Part shown: positions 34,380-42,001 of the stretch, piece after piece
Layout: the number at the start of each line of letters is the position of its first letter
How positions within the stretch are numbered: position 1 is the first letter of the stretch
Source of the DNA: Tabrizicola_A sp965284335
GTDB lineage: Bacteria; Pseudomonadota; Alphaproteobacteria; Rhodobacterales; Rhodobacteraceae
NCBI RefSeq assembly: GCF_965284335.1
Contig: NZ_OZ260076.1
Strand: one strand, 5' to 3'
Length of the DNA stretch: 64,000 bases
Position numbers and translations under genes: made by a program
Notes under the pieces: generated by a model
Seen by the model: the letters and a program-made list of their open reading frames with translations, nothing else
Databases searched by the model: none
What the model was told of the DNA's origin: nothing

Positions 34380-35756
34380 ATGACGAATGACATCCTTCAG
34401 CGGTTTGATGGGCTGCGGGCCGGATCCGCCGGTCGGCGCAAAAGCCTTGATCTGGCGGCGCGGCGGGCCGCACTTGCCCGGCTGGCACAGGTCATCAAAA
34501 GCCACCGCGCCGAGATTACCGCCGCCGTGATGGAAGATCTGGGCAAGCCCGAGGTTGAGGCGGAACTGGTCGAGGTTTTGCCGGTGCTGGCCGAGATTGC
34601 CCATACGCGCCGCCATTTGCGCCGCTGGATGCGGCCACGCCGGGTTTGGCCAACCCTGATGATGCTGGGCACGCAGGCCGCCTTGCACCCCGAACCCAAA
34701 GGCGTGGTGCTGGTGATTGCGCCTTGGAACTTTCCCTTTGTGCTGGCGCTCTCGCCCGTGGTCACGGCGATTGCGGCGGGCAATGCGGTGGTGGTGAAAC
34801 CCTCGGAAATGGCACCGGCCACATCGGCGCTGATCGCGCGGCTCTTGCCGATGGCGCTGCCGGATTTGGCCGAGGTGGTGACCGGAGGGCCAGAGGTGTC
34901 GCAAGCACTTTTGGCGCTGCCCTTTGACCATATCTTCTTTACCGGCAGCACGGCGGTGGGCAAGATCGTGATGACGGCTGCGGCGCAAAACCTTGCGCCG
35001 GTCACGCTGGAACTGGGCGGCAAAAGCCCGGTGGTTTTGGGCGCGGATGCCGATATTGCGCAGGCGGCCAAATGGATTGCTTGGGGCAAGGTGGTGAATG
35101 CCGGGCAAATTTGCGTGGCACCCGATCATGTCTTTGTGCCTGATCACCTGATGGAACTACTGACCGATGCACTGCGGACCGAATGGCAAAGAATGGCTGC
35201 GGCTGGGACGACAGCCATTGTGAATGAGCGCCATTATGCGCGGCTGAGCGGGCTTTTGGCCGATGCCAGCGCGAAAGGCGCACAGGTGCAGCCGCTTGGG
35301 CCTGACCGACCCGAGATGCGGCAGATGGCAGGGCGGATTGTCACCGCCACCACGGCGGATATGGCAATTTCGACCGAAGAAATCTTTGGCCCCCTTTTGC
35401 CGCTGATCCCCTATCGCGACCTGGCCGAGCCGATTGCCGCGATCAATGCCGGACCAAAGCCTTTGACGATCTATGCCTTTGGCGGCAAGGATCTGGTGGC
35501 GCGGCTGCGGGCAGAAACCTCCTCAGGATCTTTGGGGATCAATCTGACAATCATGCCCTTTATCCACCAAAATCTGCCCTTTGGTGGCATTGGACATTCA
35601 GGCATGGGGGCGGCGCATGGCAAGGCGGGGTTTGACACATTCAGCCATCTGAAACCTGTGATGCAGAACCGGCTGACAGCGCTGCCGCTTTTGTTTCCAC
35701 CCTACACGGGCCGGGTGAAACGGCTGAAAAACTGGGTGCTGCGGCTCATGACATGA
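34380..35756 (+). CDS. Coniferyl-aldehyde dehydrogenase-like aldehyde dehydrogenase
   Basis: NAD(P)-dependent aldehyde dehydrogenase of 458 residues, class 3/coniferyl-aldehyde type. Visible motifs are VLVIAPWNFPF (cofactor), FTGSTAVGK, LELGGKSPVV (general base Glu), and NAGQICVAPDHV with the catalytic Cys. The C-terminal PFGGIGHSGMGAAHGKAGFDTFSH and a hydrophobic tail (ALPLLFPPYTGRVKRL) are typical of the coniferyl-aldehyde/fatty-aldehyde group. Its stop lies next to the terminator structure shared with ilvC. The substrate is inferred from family only. Confidence 0.87.
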   Translation: MTNDILQRFDGLRAGSAGRRKSLDLAARRAALARLAQVIKSHRAEITAAVMEDLGKPEVEAELVEVLPVLAEIAHTRRHLRRWMRPRRVWPTLMMLGTQAALHPEPKGVVLVIAPWNFPFVLALSPVVTAIAAGNAVVVKPSEMAPATSALIARLLPMALPDLAEVVTGGPEVSQALLALPFDHIFFTGSTAVGKIVMTAAAQNLAPVTLELGGKSPVVLGADADIAQAAKWIAWGKVVNAGQICVAPDHVFVPDHLMELLTDALRTEWQRMAAAGTTAIVNERHYARLSGLLADASAKGAQVQPLGPDRPEMRQMAGRIVTATTADMAISTEEIFGPLLPLIPYRDLAEPIAAINAGPKPLTIYAFGGKDLVARLRAETSSGSLGINLTIMPFIHQNLPFGGIGHSGMGAAHGKAGFDTFSHLKPVMQNRLTALPLLFPPYTGRVKRLKNWVLRLMT

Positions 35757-35804
35757 AAAAGGCCGGGGGTTGCCCCCCGGCCGCGATTTTTCGACGAAAA
35801 ATCG
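35756..35804 (-). terminator. Tandem terminator hairpins after ilvC
   Basis: On the minus strand, ilvC is followed by CGATTTTTC/GAAAAATCG (35784-35804, perfect 9-bp, 3-base loop). Then comes GGCCGGGGG/CCCCCGGCC (35761-35782, 9-bp), with a T-run opposite 35756-35760. It could also stop the convergent aldehyde dehydrogenase transcript. Confidence 0.85.
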
Positions 35805-35805
35805 T

Positions 35806-36828
35806 TTAGTTGCGGGCCTTGTCGACCATCTTGCCCTTGGAAATCCAAGGCATCATGGCGCGCAGCTTTTCACCGACCTGTTCGATCTGATGTTCGTCAT
35901 TGATACGACGGGTCGCCTTGAAGAAGGGCTGGCCGACAGCATTTTCCTGCATGAAGTCACGCACGAATTTGCCGGTCTGGATGTCGGTCAGCACGGCCTT
36001 CATGCGGGCCTTGGTTTCGTCATAGGGCAGGATCCGCGGGCCCGAGACATATTCGCCATATTCGGCGGTGTTCGAGATCGAGTAGTTCATGTTGGCGATA
36101 CCGCCTTCGTAGATCAGGTCCACGATCAGCTTCACTTCGTGCAGGCATTCGAAATAGGCCATTTCCGGCTCGTAGCCCGCTTCGACCAGGGTTTCAAAGC
36201 CCATGCGGATCAGTTCAACCAGACCGCCGCAGAGAACGGCCTGTTCGCCGAAGAGGTCGGTTTCGCATTCCTGACGGAAGTTGGTCTCGATGATGCCCGA
36301 GCGGCCGCCGCCGATGGCCGAGCAATAGCTGAGGCCGATTTCCATCGCCTTGCCGGTCGCATCCTGATGCACAGCCACAAGGCAGGGCACACCGCCGCCT
36401 TTGGTGTATTCGCCGCGCACGGTGTGGCCGGGGCCTTTGGGGGCCATCATGATGACGTCAACGCCCTTTTTCGGCTCGATCAGGCCGAAATGCACGTTCA
36501 GGCCATGGGCAAAGGCAATCGCCGCACCTTCGCGCAGGTTGTCGTGGACGTATTTCTTATAGGTTTCGGCCTGCAATTCGTCGGGCATGGTGAACATGAT
36601 GACATCGCACCAGGCGGCAGCTTCGGCGATGCCCATGACCTTCAGGCCCTCGCCTTCGGCTTTCTTGGCCGAGGGCGAGCCTTCGCGCAGGGCGACGACC
36701 AGATTCTTGGCGCCGGAATCGCGCAGGTTCAGCGCATGGGCGTGGCCCTGCGAGCCGTAGCCAAGAATGGCGACTTTCTTGTCTTTGATGAGGTTGATGT
36801 CGCAGTCACGGTCATAATAAACGCGCAT
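35806..36828 (-). CDS. ilvC: Ketol-acid reductoisomerase
   Basis: NADPH-dependent isomeroreductase of valine and isoleucine synthesis, class I, 340 residues. The Rossmann motif is GYGSQGHAHALNLRDSG (residues 24-40). Metal and substrate sites are seen in MAPKGPGHTVR, DATGKAMEIGLSYC, and the ETNFRQECETDLFGEQ segment, with Glu ligands further on. AGGAGA lies 6 bases before the ATG. The gene is divergent from two Lrp/AsnC-type regulators, which suggests control by branched-chain amino acids. Confidence 0.96.
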   Translation of the reverse strand: MRVYYDRDCDINLIKDKKVAILGYGSQGHAHALNLRDSGAKNLVVALREGSPSAKKAEGEGLKVMGIAEAAAWCDVIMFTMPDELQAETYKKYVHDNLREGAAIAFAHGLNVHFGLIEPKKGVDVIMMAPKGPGHTVRGEYTKGGGVPCLVAVHQDATGKAMEIGLSYCSAIGGGRSGIIETNFRQECETDLFGEQAVLCGGLVELIRMGFETLVEAGYEPEMAYFECLHEVKLIVDLIYEGGIANMNYSISNTAEYGEYVSGPRILPYDETKARMKAVLTDIQTGKFVRDFMQENAVGQPFFKATRRINDEHQIEQVGEKLRAMMPWISKGKMVDKARN

Positions 36829-36954
36829 GGCGTGTCTCCTGATGTTTGATGGTGTGACAATAGGGGTTTTGGGCCGTTGTCTTGTGCATAATTTGACTAA
36901 TTCCGTACGATCTGCGATTTTTCATTCGCAAAACATGAGTTGGATGTCATTTTC

Positions 36955-37413
36955 ATGCAAATCGACGACACAGACCGCCGCATCCTGCGCCAAGCCTTGG
37001 CTGAACCCTTGGCCCCGCGCGTGCTTTGGGCCGAGCGGGCGGGTGTCACGGCAGCCACCTTGGGCCGGCGCTTGGAGCGGTTGCGCGAGGCGGGCGTGAT
37101 CCGCGCCGTGCGCGCCGAGATTGACTGGGCGGGCCTTGGCTATTCGGTGGAGGTCAGTTTGCGCTTTACGCTTGATAAGACCAACCCCCGCGCCTTTGAC
37201 GAGTTTATCGAGGCGGCGCGTCAGGTGCCCGAGGTGGTGGCGATTGAGACCTTTCTCGGCCGGGTCGATGTGCGTCTGAACGTGATTGCGCGCGATATGG
37301 CGCATTACCAAGAGGTCTACCGCGCCCGCATTCTGGCCCTGCCCCATATCGCCGAGGTGGATGCCTTGATGCTGATTTCCACCATCAAGAATTCGGAAGG
37401 ATTGCCGCTGTGA
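36955..37413 (+). CDS. Lrp/AsnC family transcriptional regulator (first of a tandem pair)
   Basis: Regulator of 152 residues. The helix-turn-helix covers IDDTDRRILRQALAEPLAPRVLWAERAGVTAATLGRRLERLREAGVI, followed by an AsnC/RAM effector-binding domain (EVSLRFTLDK, VPEVVAIETFLGRVDVRLNVIARD). The ATG at 36955 matches family length; an upstream in-frame TTG is unlikely. It is divergent from ilvC across a 126-base AT-richer region. Its stop overlaps the GTG of the next gene by four bases, so the two are probably expressed together. Confidence 0.92.
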   Translation: MQIDDTDRRILRQALAEPLAPRVLWAERAGVTAATLGRRLERLREAGVIRAVRAEIDWAGLGYSVEVSLRFTLDKTNPRAFDEFIEAARQVPEVVAIETFLGRVDVRLNVIARDMAHYQEVYRARILALPHIAEVDALMLISTIKNSEGLPL

Positions 37414-37877
37414 GTGCTGTCATCGATCTGGACGACATTGACCGCGCCATGCTGCGGGCGCTGTCGCTGGAGGGGGATATCTCGGCCGGAGCCTTGGGGC
37501 GGCGCTTTGGCCTGAGCCAGCCCGCCGCTTGGCGGCGCGTGCGGCGGATGGAGGAGGCCGGGATCATCCGGGGCCTGCGGATGGAGGTGGACCGCGCGGC
37601 CTTGGGCTTTGGCGTCACGGTGTTTTTGGGGGTGAAACTCGCCACCCGCGGGCGGGTGTCCTTGGAGGATTTTGAGCGCGCGGTGCAGGCGATCCCCGAG
37701 GTGCAGGTGGTGCAGCACGTTTTGGGCCTGTTTGATTACCGCCTGCGGGTGGTGGCGCGCGACATTGCCGATTTCGAACGGGTCTTGCGTCGGCGGATCA
37801 TGACGCTGCCGGGATTGGGCCAAGTGGAGGCCAATGTGCTGTTGACCGAAGAACGGCGGATGGGGCCTTTGGGCTAA
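37410..37877 (+). CDS. Lrp/AsnC family transcriptional regulator (second of a tandem pair)
   Basis: A second Lrp-type protein of 155 residues with GTG start, overlapping the first by four bases (GTGA). The N-terminal HTH is DDIDRAMLRALSLEGDISAGALGRRFGLSQPAAWRRVRRMEEAGII. The RAM domain follows (VFLGVKLATRGR, IPEVQVVQHVLGLFDYRLRVVARD). Similarity to its neighbour suggests an old duplication; the pair may form hetero-oligomers. Target genes probably include ilvC (inference from position). Confidence 0.92.
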   Translation: MSAVIDLDDIDRAMLRALSLEGDISAGALGRRFGLSQPAAWRRVRRMEEAGIIRGLRMEVDRAALGFGVTVFLGVKLATRGRVSLEDFERAVQAIPEVQVVQHVLGLFDYRLRVVARDIADFERVLRRRIMTLPGLGQVEANVLLTEERRMGPLG

Positions 37878-37930
37878 GACGCGGCCGGGCCTCTTTTCAC
37901 CATGTGGCTGGCCGGTGTTGCGAGGGCGGA

Positions 37931-37979
37931 GCGGGGGCCAGCCCCCGCACCCCCGGGATATTTGAGCCACATTGAAGGC
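37931..37979 (+). repeat. Dispersed intergenic hairpin/GGATATTT repeat, copy 3
   Basis: A perfect stem GCGGGGGC/GCCCCCGC (37931-37938 with 37941-37948) is followed by ACCCCCGGGATATTT and GAGCCACATTGAAGG. It lies between the convergent Lrp gene and glyS. Confidence 0.75.
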
Positions 37980-37980
37980 G

Positions 37981-40221
37981 TCAGCCTTCGATCCTTGTCA
38001 GGTCAGCAACACCCGAGCAGATGGCGCGGATGCGGTGCAGCAGGTTCAGCCGGTTGCGGCGGGTGATTTGGTTGTCGCTGTTGACCTGAACGGCGGTGAA
38101 GAAGGCGTCGATGGGCCCGCGCAGTTTGGCCATGGCGGCCATGGCGGCGGGGAAGTCTTCGGCGGCCATGGCCGGGGTGATGGCCGCTTCGGCCTGATCA
38201 AGGGCGGTGAAAAGGGCGCGCTCTTCATCGGTTTCGGCGAATTTGATATCCGCACCGAAAGAGTATTCGACGCCGTCCTTGGCCTCGGCCTGAGAGAGGA
38301 TCGTGTTGGCGCGTTTGTAGCCTTGCAGGAGGTTTGGGCCGTCCTCGGTTTTGAGAAAGGCGGCGAGGGCCTGCGCACGGTTGACCAAGAGCGTCAGGTC
38401 GTCATTGCCGGGCATCGCGAGGCAGGCGTCAATGACGTCATGGCGGATGCCTTGGTCTTTGAGGAAGACTTTCAGACGGTCATGGAAGAAGGAGAGGAGG
38501 TCATTTGTCCGGCTATCGGGGTTTTCGATCGTCGGGCTCAGGATGGCACGCGCCTCGTCCCGGAAGAATTGCACATGCTCGGCCACCATGCCGAATATGG
38601 CGCGGGCGCGGGCGGCAATGGAGCCGGTGAGATCGTTGATCGAGCTGTCCGGGAAGGTCTCGAAAGCGCCTTCGGTTTTCCCGACCGCCATGATGTTGCG
38701 CGACAGGGCCAGCAGGATCGTGGAGGACAGATCAAAGCGGGCGCCATTCCCCAGCACCAGCCGGATCACGCCCAAAGCGGCGCGGCGGAGCGCGAAGGGG
38801 TCTTTCGACCCGGTGGGCTTTTCGTCAATCGCCCAAAAGCCGGTGAGCGTGTCGATCTTGTCGGCCAGCGCCACGGCGACAGAGACGGGGTCAGTGGGCA
38901 CCGCATCCGAGGGGCCAAGCGGTGAATAGTGGTCGCGGGCGGCCAGCGCCACGGCATCGGGCAGGCCAGCGGCGCGGGCGTAATACATGCCCATCAACCC
39001 CTGCAATTCGGGGAATTCACCGACCATCGACGAGCGCAGATCGGCCTTGGCCAGCTTGGCGGCCTGTTCGGCGAGGTCGGCATCCGCGCCGACCAAAGGC
39101 GCGATTTCACGGGCCAAGGCCGCAATGCGCGCGATGCGGTCGGCTTGAGAGCCGAGTTTGTTGTGGAAGGTCACGGCCTTCAGGCCCTCCAGCCATTCGC
39201 CCATGCCCGCCTTGGCCACCCGCAGGTCATTTTCATAAAAGAAGCGCGCGTCCGACAGCCGCGCGGTCAGCACCTTTTGGTTGCCCTTGAGGATCGTCGC
39301 GCCATGGTCGGCGGGCTGGGTGTTGGCGACGGTGACAAAGCCTTCGATCCGCCCCGTCTTTGGGTTTTTCACCGAGAAGAACTTTTGATGTTCCTTCATC
39401 GAGGTTTGCAAAACCTCGGGCGGCAGGTGCAAAAACGCCTCGTCTATGCGGCCCATCAGCGGCACGGGCCATTCGACCAGGCCCGCCACTTCGGACAAAA
39501 GGCCTTTATCCTCAAACACTTCCATGCCCACGGCAAAGGCAAGGTTCTGCGCGCCTTGCCAGATCGCCGCCTCACGTTCGGCGGTATCCAAGACCACATG
39601 GGCGCGTTTCAGTTTCACGGCGTAATCGTCAAACCCCGTCACCGCAAAGCGGCCGGGCGAGAGAAAACGATGGCCTTCGGTGGTGTTGGTTGTCGTGATG
39701 CCTTCGACGGTCATTGGCACGACGGTGCTGCCCGTCTCATCGGACAAGAGGCACAGGATAGAATGCAGCGGCCGCACCCATTTCAGGCTGCCCGACCCCC
39801 AGCGCATGGATTTCGGCCAAGGAAAGTTGCGGATCGTGGCCTCCAGCACCTCGGCAATGATGGCGGCCGCGGGGCGGCCGGGCTTTTCGAGAATGGCATA
39901 AAGCGTCTCGCCCTTTTTGTCGGCGCGGCGTTCCAATTGGTCGATGGTCAGACCAGTGGCGCGCAAAAAGCCTTCGATGGCGGCGGCTGGGGCGGTGGCG
40001 GCGGGGCCTTTGCGTTCCTCGCGGACGGGTTTGGATTCGGACGTCAGCCCGTCAATCGCCAGCGTCAGGCGGCGAGGCGTTGAAAAGGCCCCGGCAGAGG
40101 CATAGGTCAATCCAGCCTCGACCAACCCATTGGTGACCATGGATTTCAGATCCTCGCGTGCGCGGGCCTGCATCCGGGCGGGGATTTCTTCAGAAAAGAG
40201 TTCGATCAGCAGGTCGGCCAT
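37981..40221 (-). CDS. glyS: Glycyl-tRNA synthetase beta subunit
   Basis: Beta subunit of the alpha2beta2 glycyl-tRNA synthetase, which binds tRNA-Gly. The ATG at 40221 gives MADLLIELFSEEIPARMQ, the canonical start, with AAGGA upstream; the Pro-rich frame before it is shadow. The length is 746 residues. Characteristic segments are FSTPRRLTLAI near residue 45, the RGPA-like EERKGPAA, GHRFLSPG, and VEWPVPLMGRIDEAFLHLPPEVLQTSMKEHQKFF. The C-terminal half is anticodon-binding/HD-like. glyQ lies upstream, separated by one small gene. Confidence 0.95.
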   Translation of the reverse strand: MADLLIELFSEEIPARMQARAREDLKSMVTNGLVEAGLTYASAGAFSTPRRLTLAIDGLTSESKPVREERKGPAATAPAAAIEGFLRATGLTIDQLERRADKKGETLYAILEKPGRPAAAIIAEVLEATIRNFPWPKSMRWGSGSLKWVRPLHSILCLLSDETGSTVVPMTVEGITTTNTTEGHRFLSPGRFAVTGFDDYAVKLKRAHVVLDTAEREAAIWQGAQNLAFAVGMEVFEDKGLLSEVAGLVEWPVPLMGRIDEAFLHLPPEVLQTSMKEHQKFFSVKNPKTGRIEGFVTVANTQPADHGATILKGNQKVLTARLSDARFFYENDLRVAKAGMGEWLEGLKAVTFHNKLGSQADRIARIAALAREIAPLVGADADLAEQAAKLAKADLRSSMVGEFPELQGLMGMYYARAAGLPDAVALAARDHYSPLGPSDAVPTDPVSVAVALADKIDTLTGFWAIDEKPTGSKDPFALRRAALGVIRLVLGNGARFDLSSTILLALSRNIMAVGKTEGAFETFPDSSINDLTGSIAARARAIFGMVAEHVQFFRDEARAILSPTIENPDSRTNDLLSFFHDRLKVFLKDQGIRHDVIDACLAMPGNDDLTLLVNRAQALAAFLKTEDGPNLLQGYKRANTILSQAEAKDGVEYSFGADIKFAETDEERALFTALDQAEAAITPAMAAEDFPAAMAAMAKLRGPIDAFFTAVQVNSDNQITRRNRLNLLHRIRAICSGVADLTRIEG

Positions 40222-40225
40222 GGGG

Positions 40226-40813
40226 TCATTCCTTGGGAACTTCGGCAGGGGTCGCGGTGGGGGTCGCGGCGGGGGTGGCAGCAGGCGCGGGTGGGCAGTT
40301 TTCTGGCGGGGCCTCGCCGTTGAACACCTTGGCACCGCAGGCGTTCATCTGGTTCCAAGCAAAGGCACGTCCGTCGGGCATCACAGCCACCACGCGGTCA
40401 ATACCATAGGTGATGTTTGCCTGCCCCAGAAAGGCCAGCGCCTCGCCACGCTCCAACGCGGCACCGATGGCGGCCGCATCGAAACAGTCAAACCATGACG
40501 GGGCATTCAACGGCTCGGCCCCTTCATAGGCGCGGTAGGTCTCTGACAGCATCCCGTGGGTCAGCGGCGTGGTGAAACAGGCGCGAAAGCGCAAGGGCGA
40601 GGAATTGGCGTCAATGCCGGTGACATTCTCGGCCAAAATCACCTCGGGCGTGTCGCCTTCGATCGGCGTCAGCGCGATCTCTGCGCCGGGCTGGAAGCGC
40701 ACGGGTTCGTAATAGGCATATTCCTGAAGCCAATAGACGGCCACGCCGGTGACAAGAGCAAAGACCACGATCACCCCCGCGAGAATTTTTCCCGCCAGAT
40801 TTCTAACACGCAT
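40226..40813 (-). CDS. Membrane-anchored protein between glyQ and glyS (DUF6446-like)
   Basis: A 195-residue protein with one N-terminal helix (residues about 8-30, LAGKILAGVIVVFALVTGVAVYW region), so probably anchored with a periplasmic domain. It contains paired cysteines (FRACFTT, DCFDA, NACGAK, ENCPP) and ends in a Pro-Ala-Thr repeat tail (PAATPAATPTATPAEVP). It sits four bases before glyS and about 60 after glyQ on the same strand. A gene of this kind between glyQ and glyS is familiar from Rhodobacterales. The DUF6446 label is from memory, and function is unknown. Confidence 0.7.
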   Translation of the reverse strand: MRVRNLAGKILAGVIVVFALVTGVAVYWLQEYAYYEPVRFQPGAEIALTPIEGDTPEVILAENVTGIDANSSPLRFRACFTTPLTHGMLSETYRAYEGAEPLNAPSWFDCFDAAAIGAALERGEALAFLGQANITYGIDRVVAVMPDGRAFAWNQMNACGAKVFNGEAPPENCPPAPAATPAATPTATPAEVPKE

Positions 40814-40876
40814 TTCAGGGCCAATCCCGTCTGAGGACTGGCGCGGCCATGGCGGCGTTGCAGCGGTTCTGGGCCA

Positions 40877-41803
40877 TCACGCATCCGCCCCGGCATCGGT
40901 CAGCCGGAACGCATCAGCGCATTTCTTGGCCAGCGCGCGCACCCGGCCGATATAGGCTTGACGCTCGGTCACCGAGATCACGCCGCGGGCATCCAGCAGG
41001 TTGAACAGGTGGCTCGCCTTGATCGTCTGATCATAGGCCGGATGCGCCATGATGATGCGCTTGCCCGATTTCGGGTCCTGCGGGTCAAAGGCCAAAAGGC
41101 GTTCGCATTCGGCCTCGGCGTCCTTGAAATGCTGAAACAGCATCTCGGTCGTGGCCCCGTCGAAGTTGTGGCGCGAATATTCCTCTTCGGCCTGGCGGAA
41201 GATGTCGCCATAGGTCAGTGGGATCGGGCTGTCGGGGTCGTTGAAGGGCATGTCCATGACGTGATCAATGCCCAGAACATACATGGCCAGACGCTCCAGC
41301 CCATAGGTCAGCTCGCCCGAAACGGGGCGGCAGTCATGCCCGCCGACCTGTTGGAAATAGGTGAACTGGCTGACCTCCATCCCGTCGCACCAAACCTCCC
41401 AGCCAAGACCCCAGGCGCCCAAGGTCGGGCTTTCCCAGTCATCCTCGACAAAGCGGATATCATGGAGCGAGGCATCAATCCCGATCTCGCGCAAGCTGCC
41501 AAGATAAAGCTCTTGCAGGTTGGCAGGCGAGGGTTTGATGATGACCTGATACTGATAGTAATGCTGCAAACGGTTGGGGTTTTCGCCATAGCGCCCATCG
41601 GTCGGGCGGCGCGAGGGCTGAACATAGGCCGCCGCCCAAGGTTTTGAGCCTAAAGACCGCAGCGTGGTGGCCGGATGAAAGGTGCCTGCGCCCACTTCCA
41701 TGTCATAGGGTTGCAAGACCGCACAGCCTTGGGCGCCCCAGTAGTTTTGCAGCCGCAGGATGATTTCCTGAAAAGATCGCGGGGCTTTGATCGGGTCAGA
41801 CAT
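40877..41803 (-). CDS. glyQ: Glycyl-tRNA synthetase alpha subunit
   Basis: Catalytic subunit that forms glycyl-adenylate. The ATG at 41803 (AGAGG upstream) gives MSDPIKAPRSFQEIILRLQNYW and 308 residues. The open frame before it is non-coding. Class II motifs visible include QPYDMEVGAGTFHPATTLR, AYVQPSRRPTDGRYGENPNR, QYQVIIKPSP, and GLGWEVWCDGMEVSQFTYFQQ. A possible promoter lies 25-53 bases upstream. Confidence 0.96.
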   Translation of the reverse strand: MSDPIKAPRSFQEIILRLQNYWGAQGCAVLQPYDMEVGAGTFHPATTLRSLGSKPWAAAYVQPSRRPTDGRYGENPNRLQHYYQYQVIIKPSPANLQELYLGSLREIGIDASLHDIRFVEDDWESPTLGAWGLGWEVWCDGMEVSQFTYFQQVGGHDCRPVSGELTYGLERLAMYVLGIDHVMDMPFNDPDSPIPLTYGDIFRQAEEEYSRHNFDGATTEMLFQHFKDAEAECERLLAFDPQDPKSGKRIIMAHPAYDQTIKASHLFNLLDARGVISVTERQAYIGRVRALAKKCADAFRLTDAGADA

Positions 41804-41827
41804 GGCAGCCTCTTGAATTGCTGCCTT

Positions 41828-41856
41828 TCCATAGGCAAGAGGCGATAAAGGGTCAA
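41828..41856 (-). promoter_or_regulatory. Possible promoter of glyQ
   Basis: On the minus strand, TTGACC (41851-41856), a 17-base spacer and TATGGA (41828-41833) precede glyQ. The predicted leader is about 18 bases. The -10 match is weak (3/6). Confidence 0.35.
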
Positions 41857-42001
41857 TCCACGCAGGCGATTCTAAGCCGGGTTCTGGGCCTTTGGCCGCG
41901 CAATTGTTTGTGGGTCTGCCAAAGCCCCGGGCCAATGAGCCCGAGATGGGCGGATAATTTAAGAATATGCTCCAGGTGTTTCGGGGCGAAATGGGGGAAA
42001 A

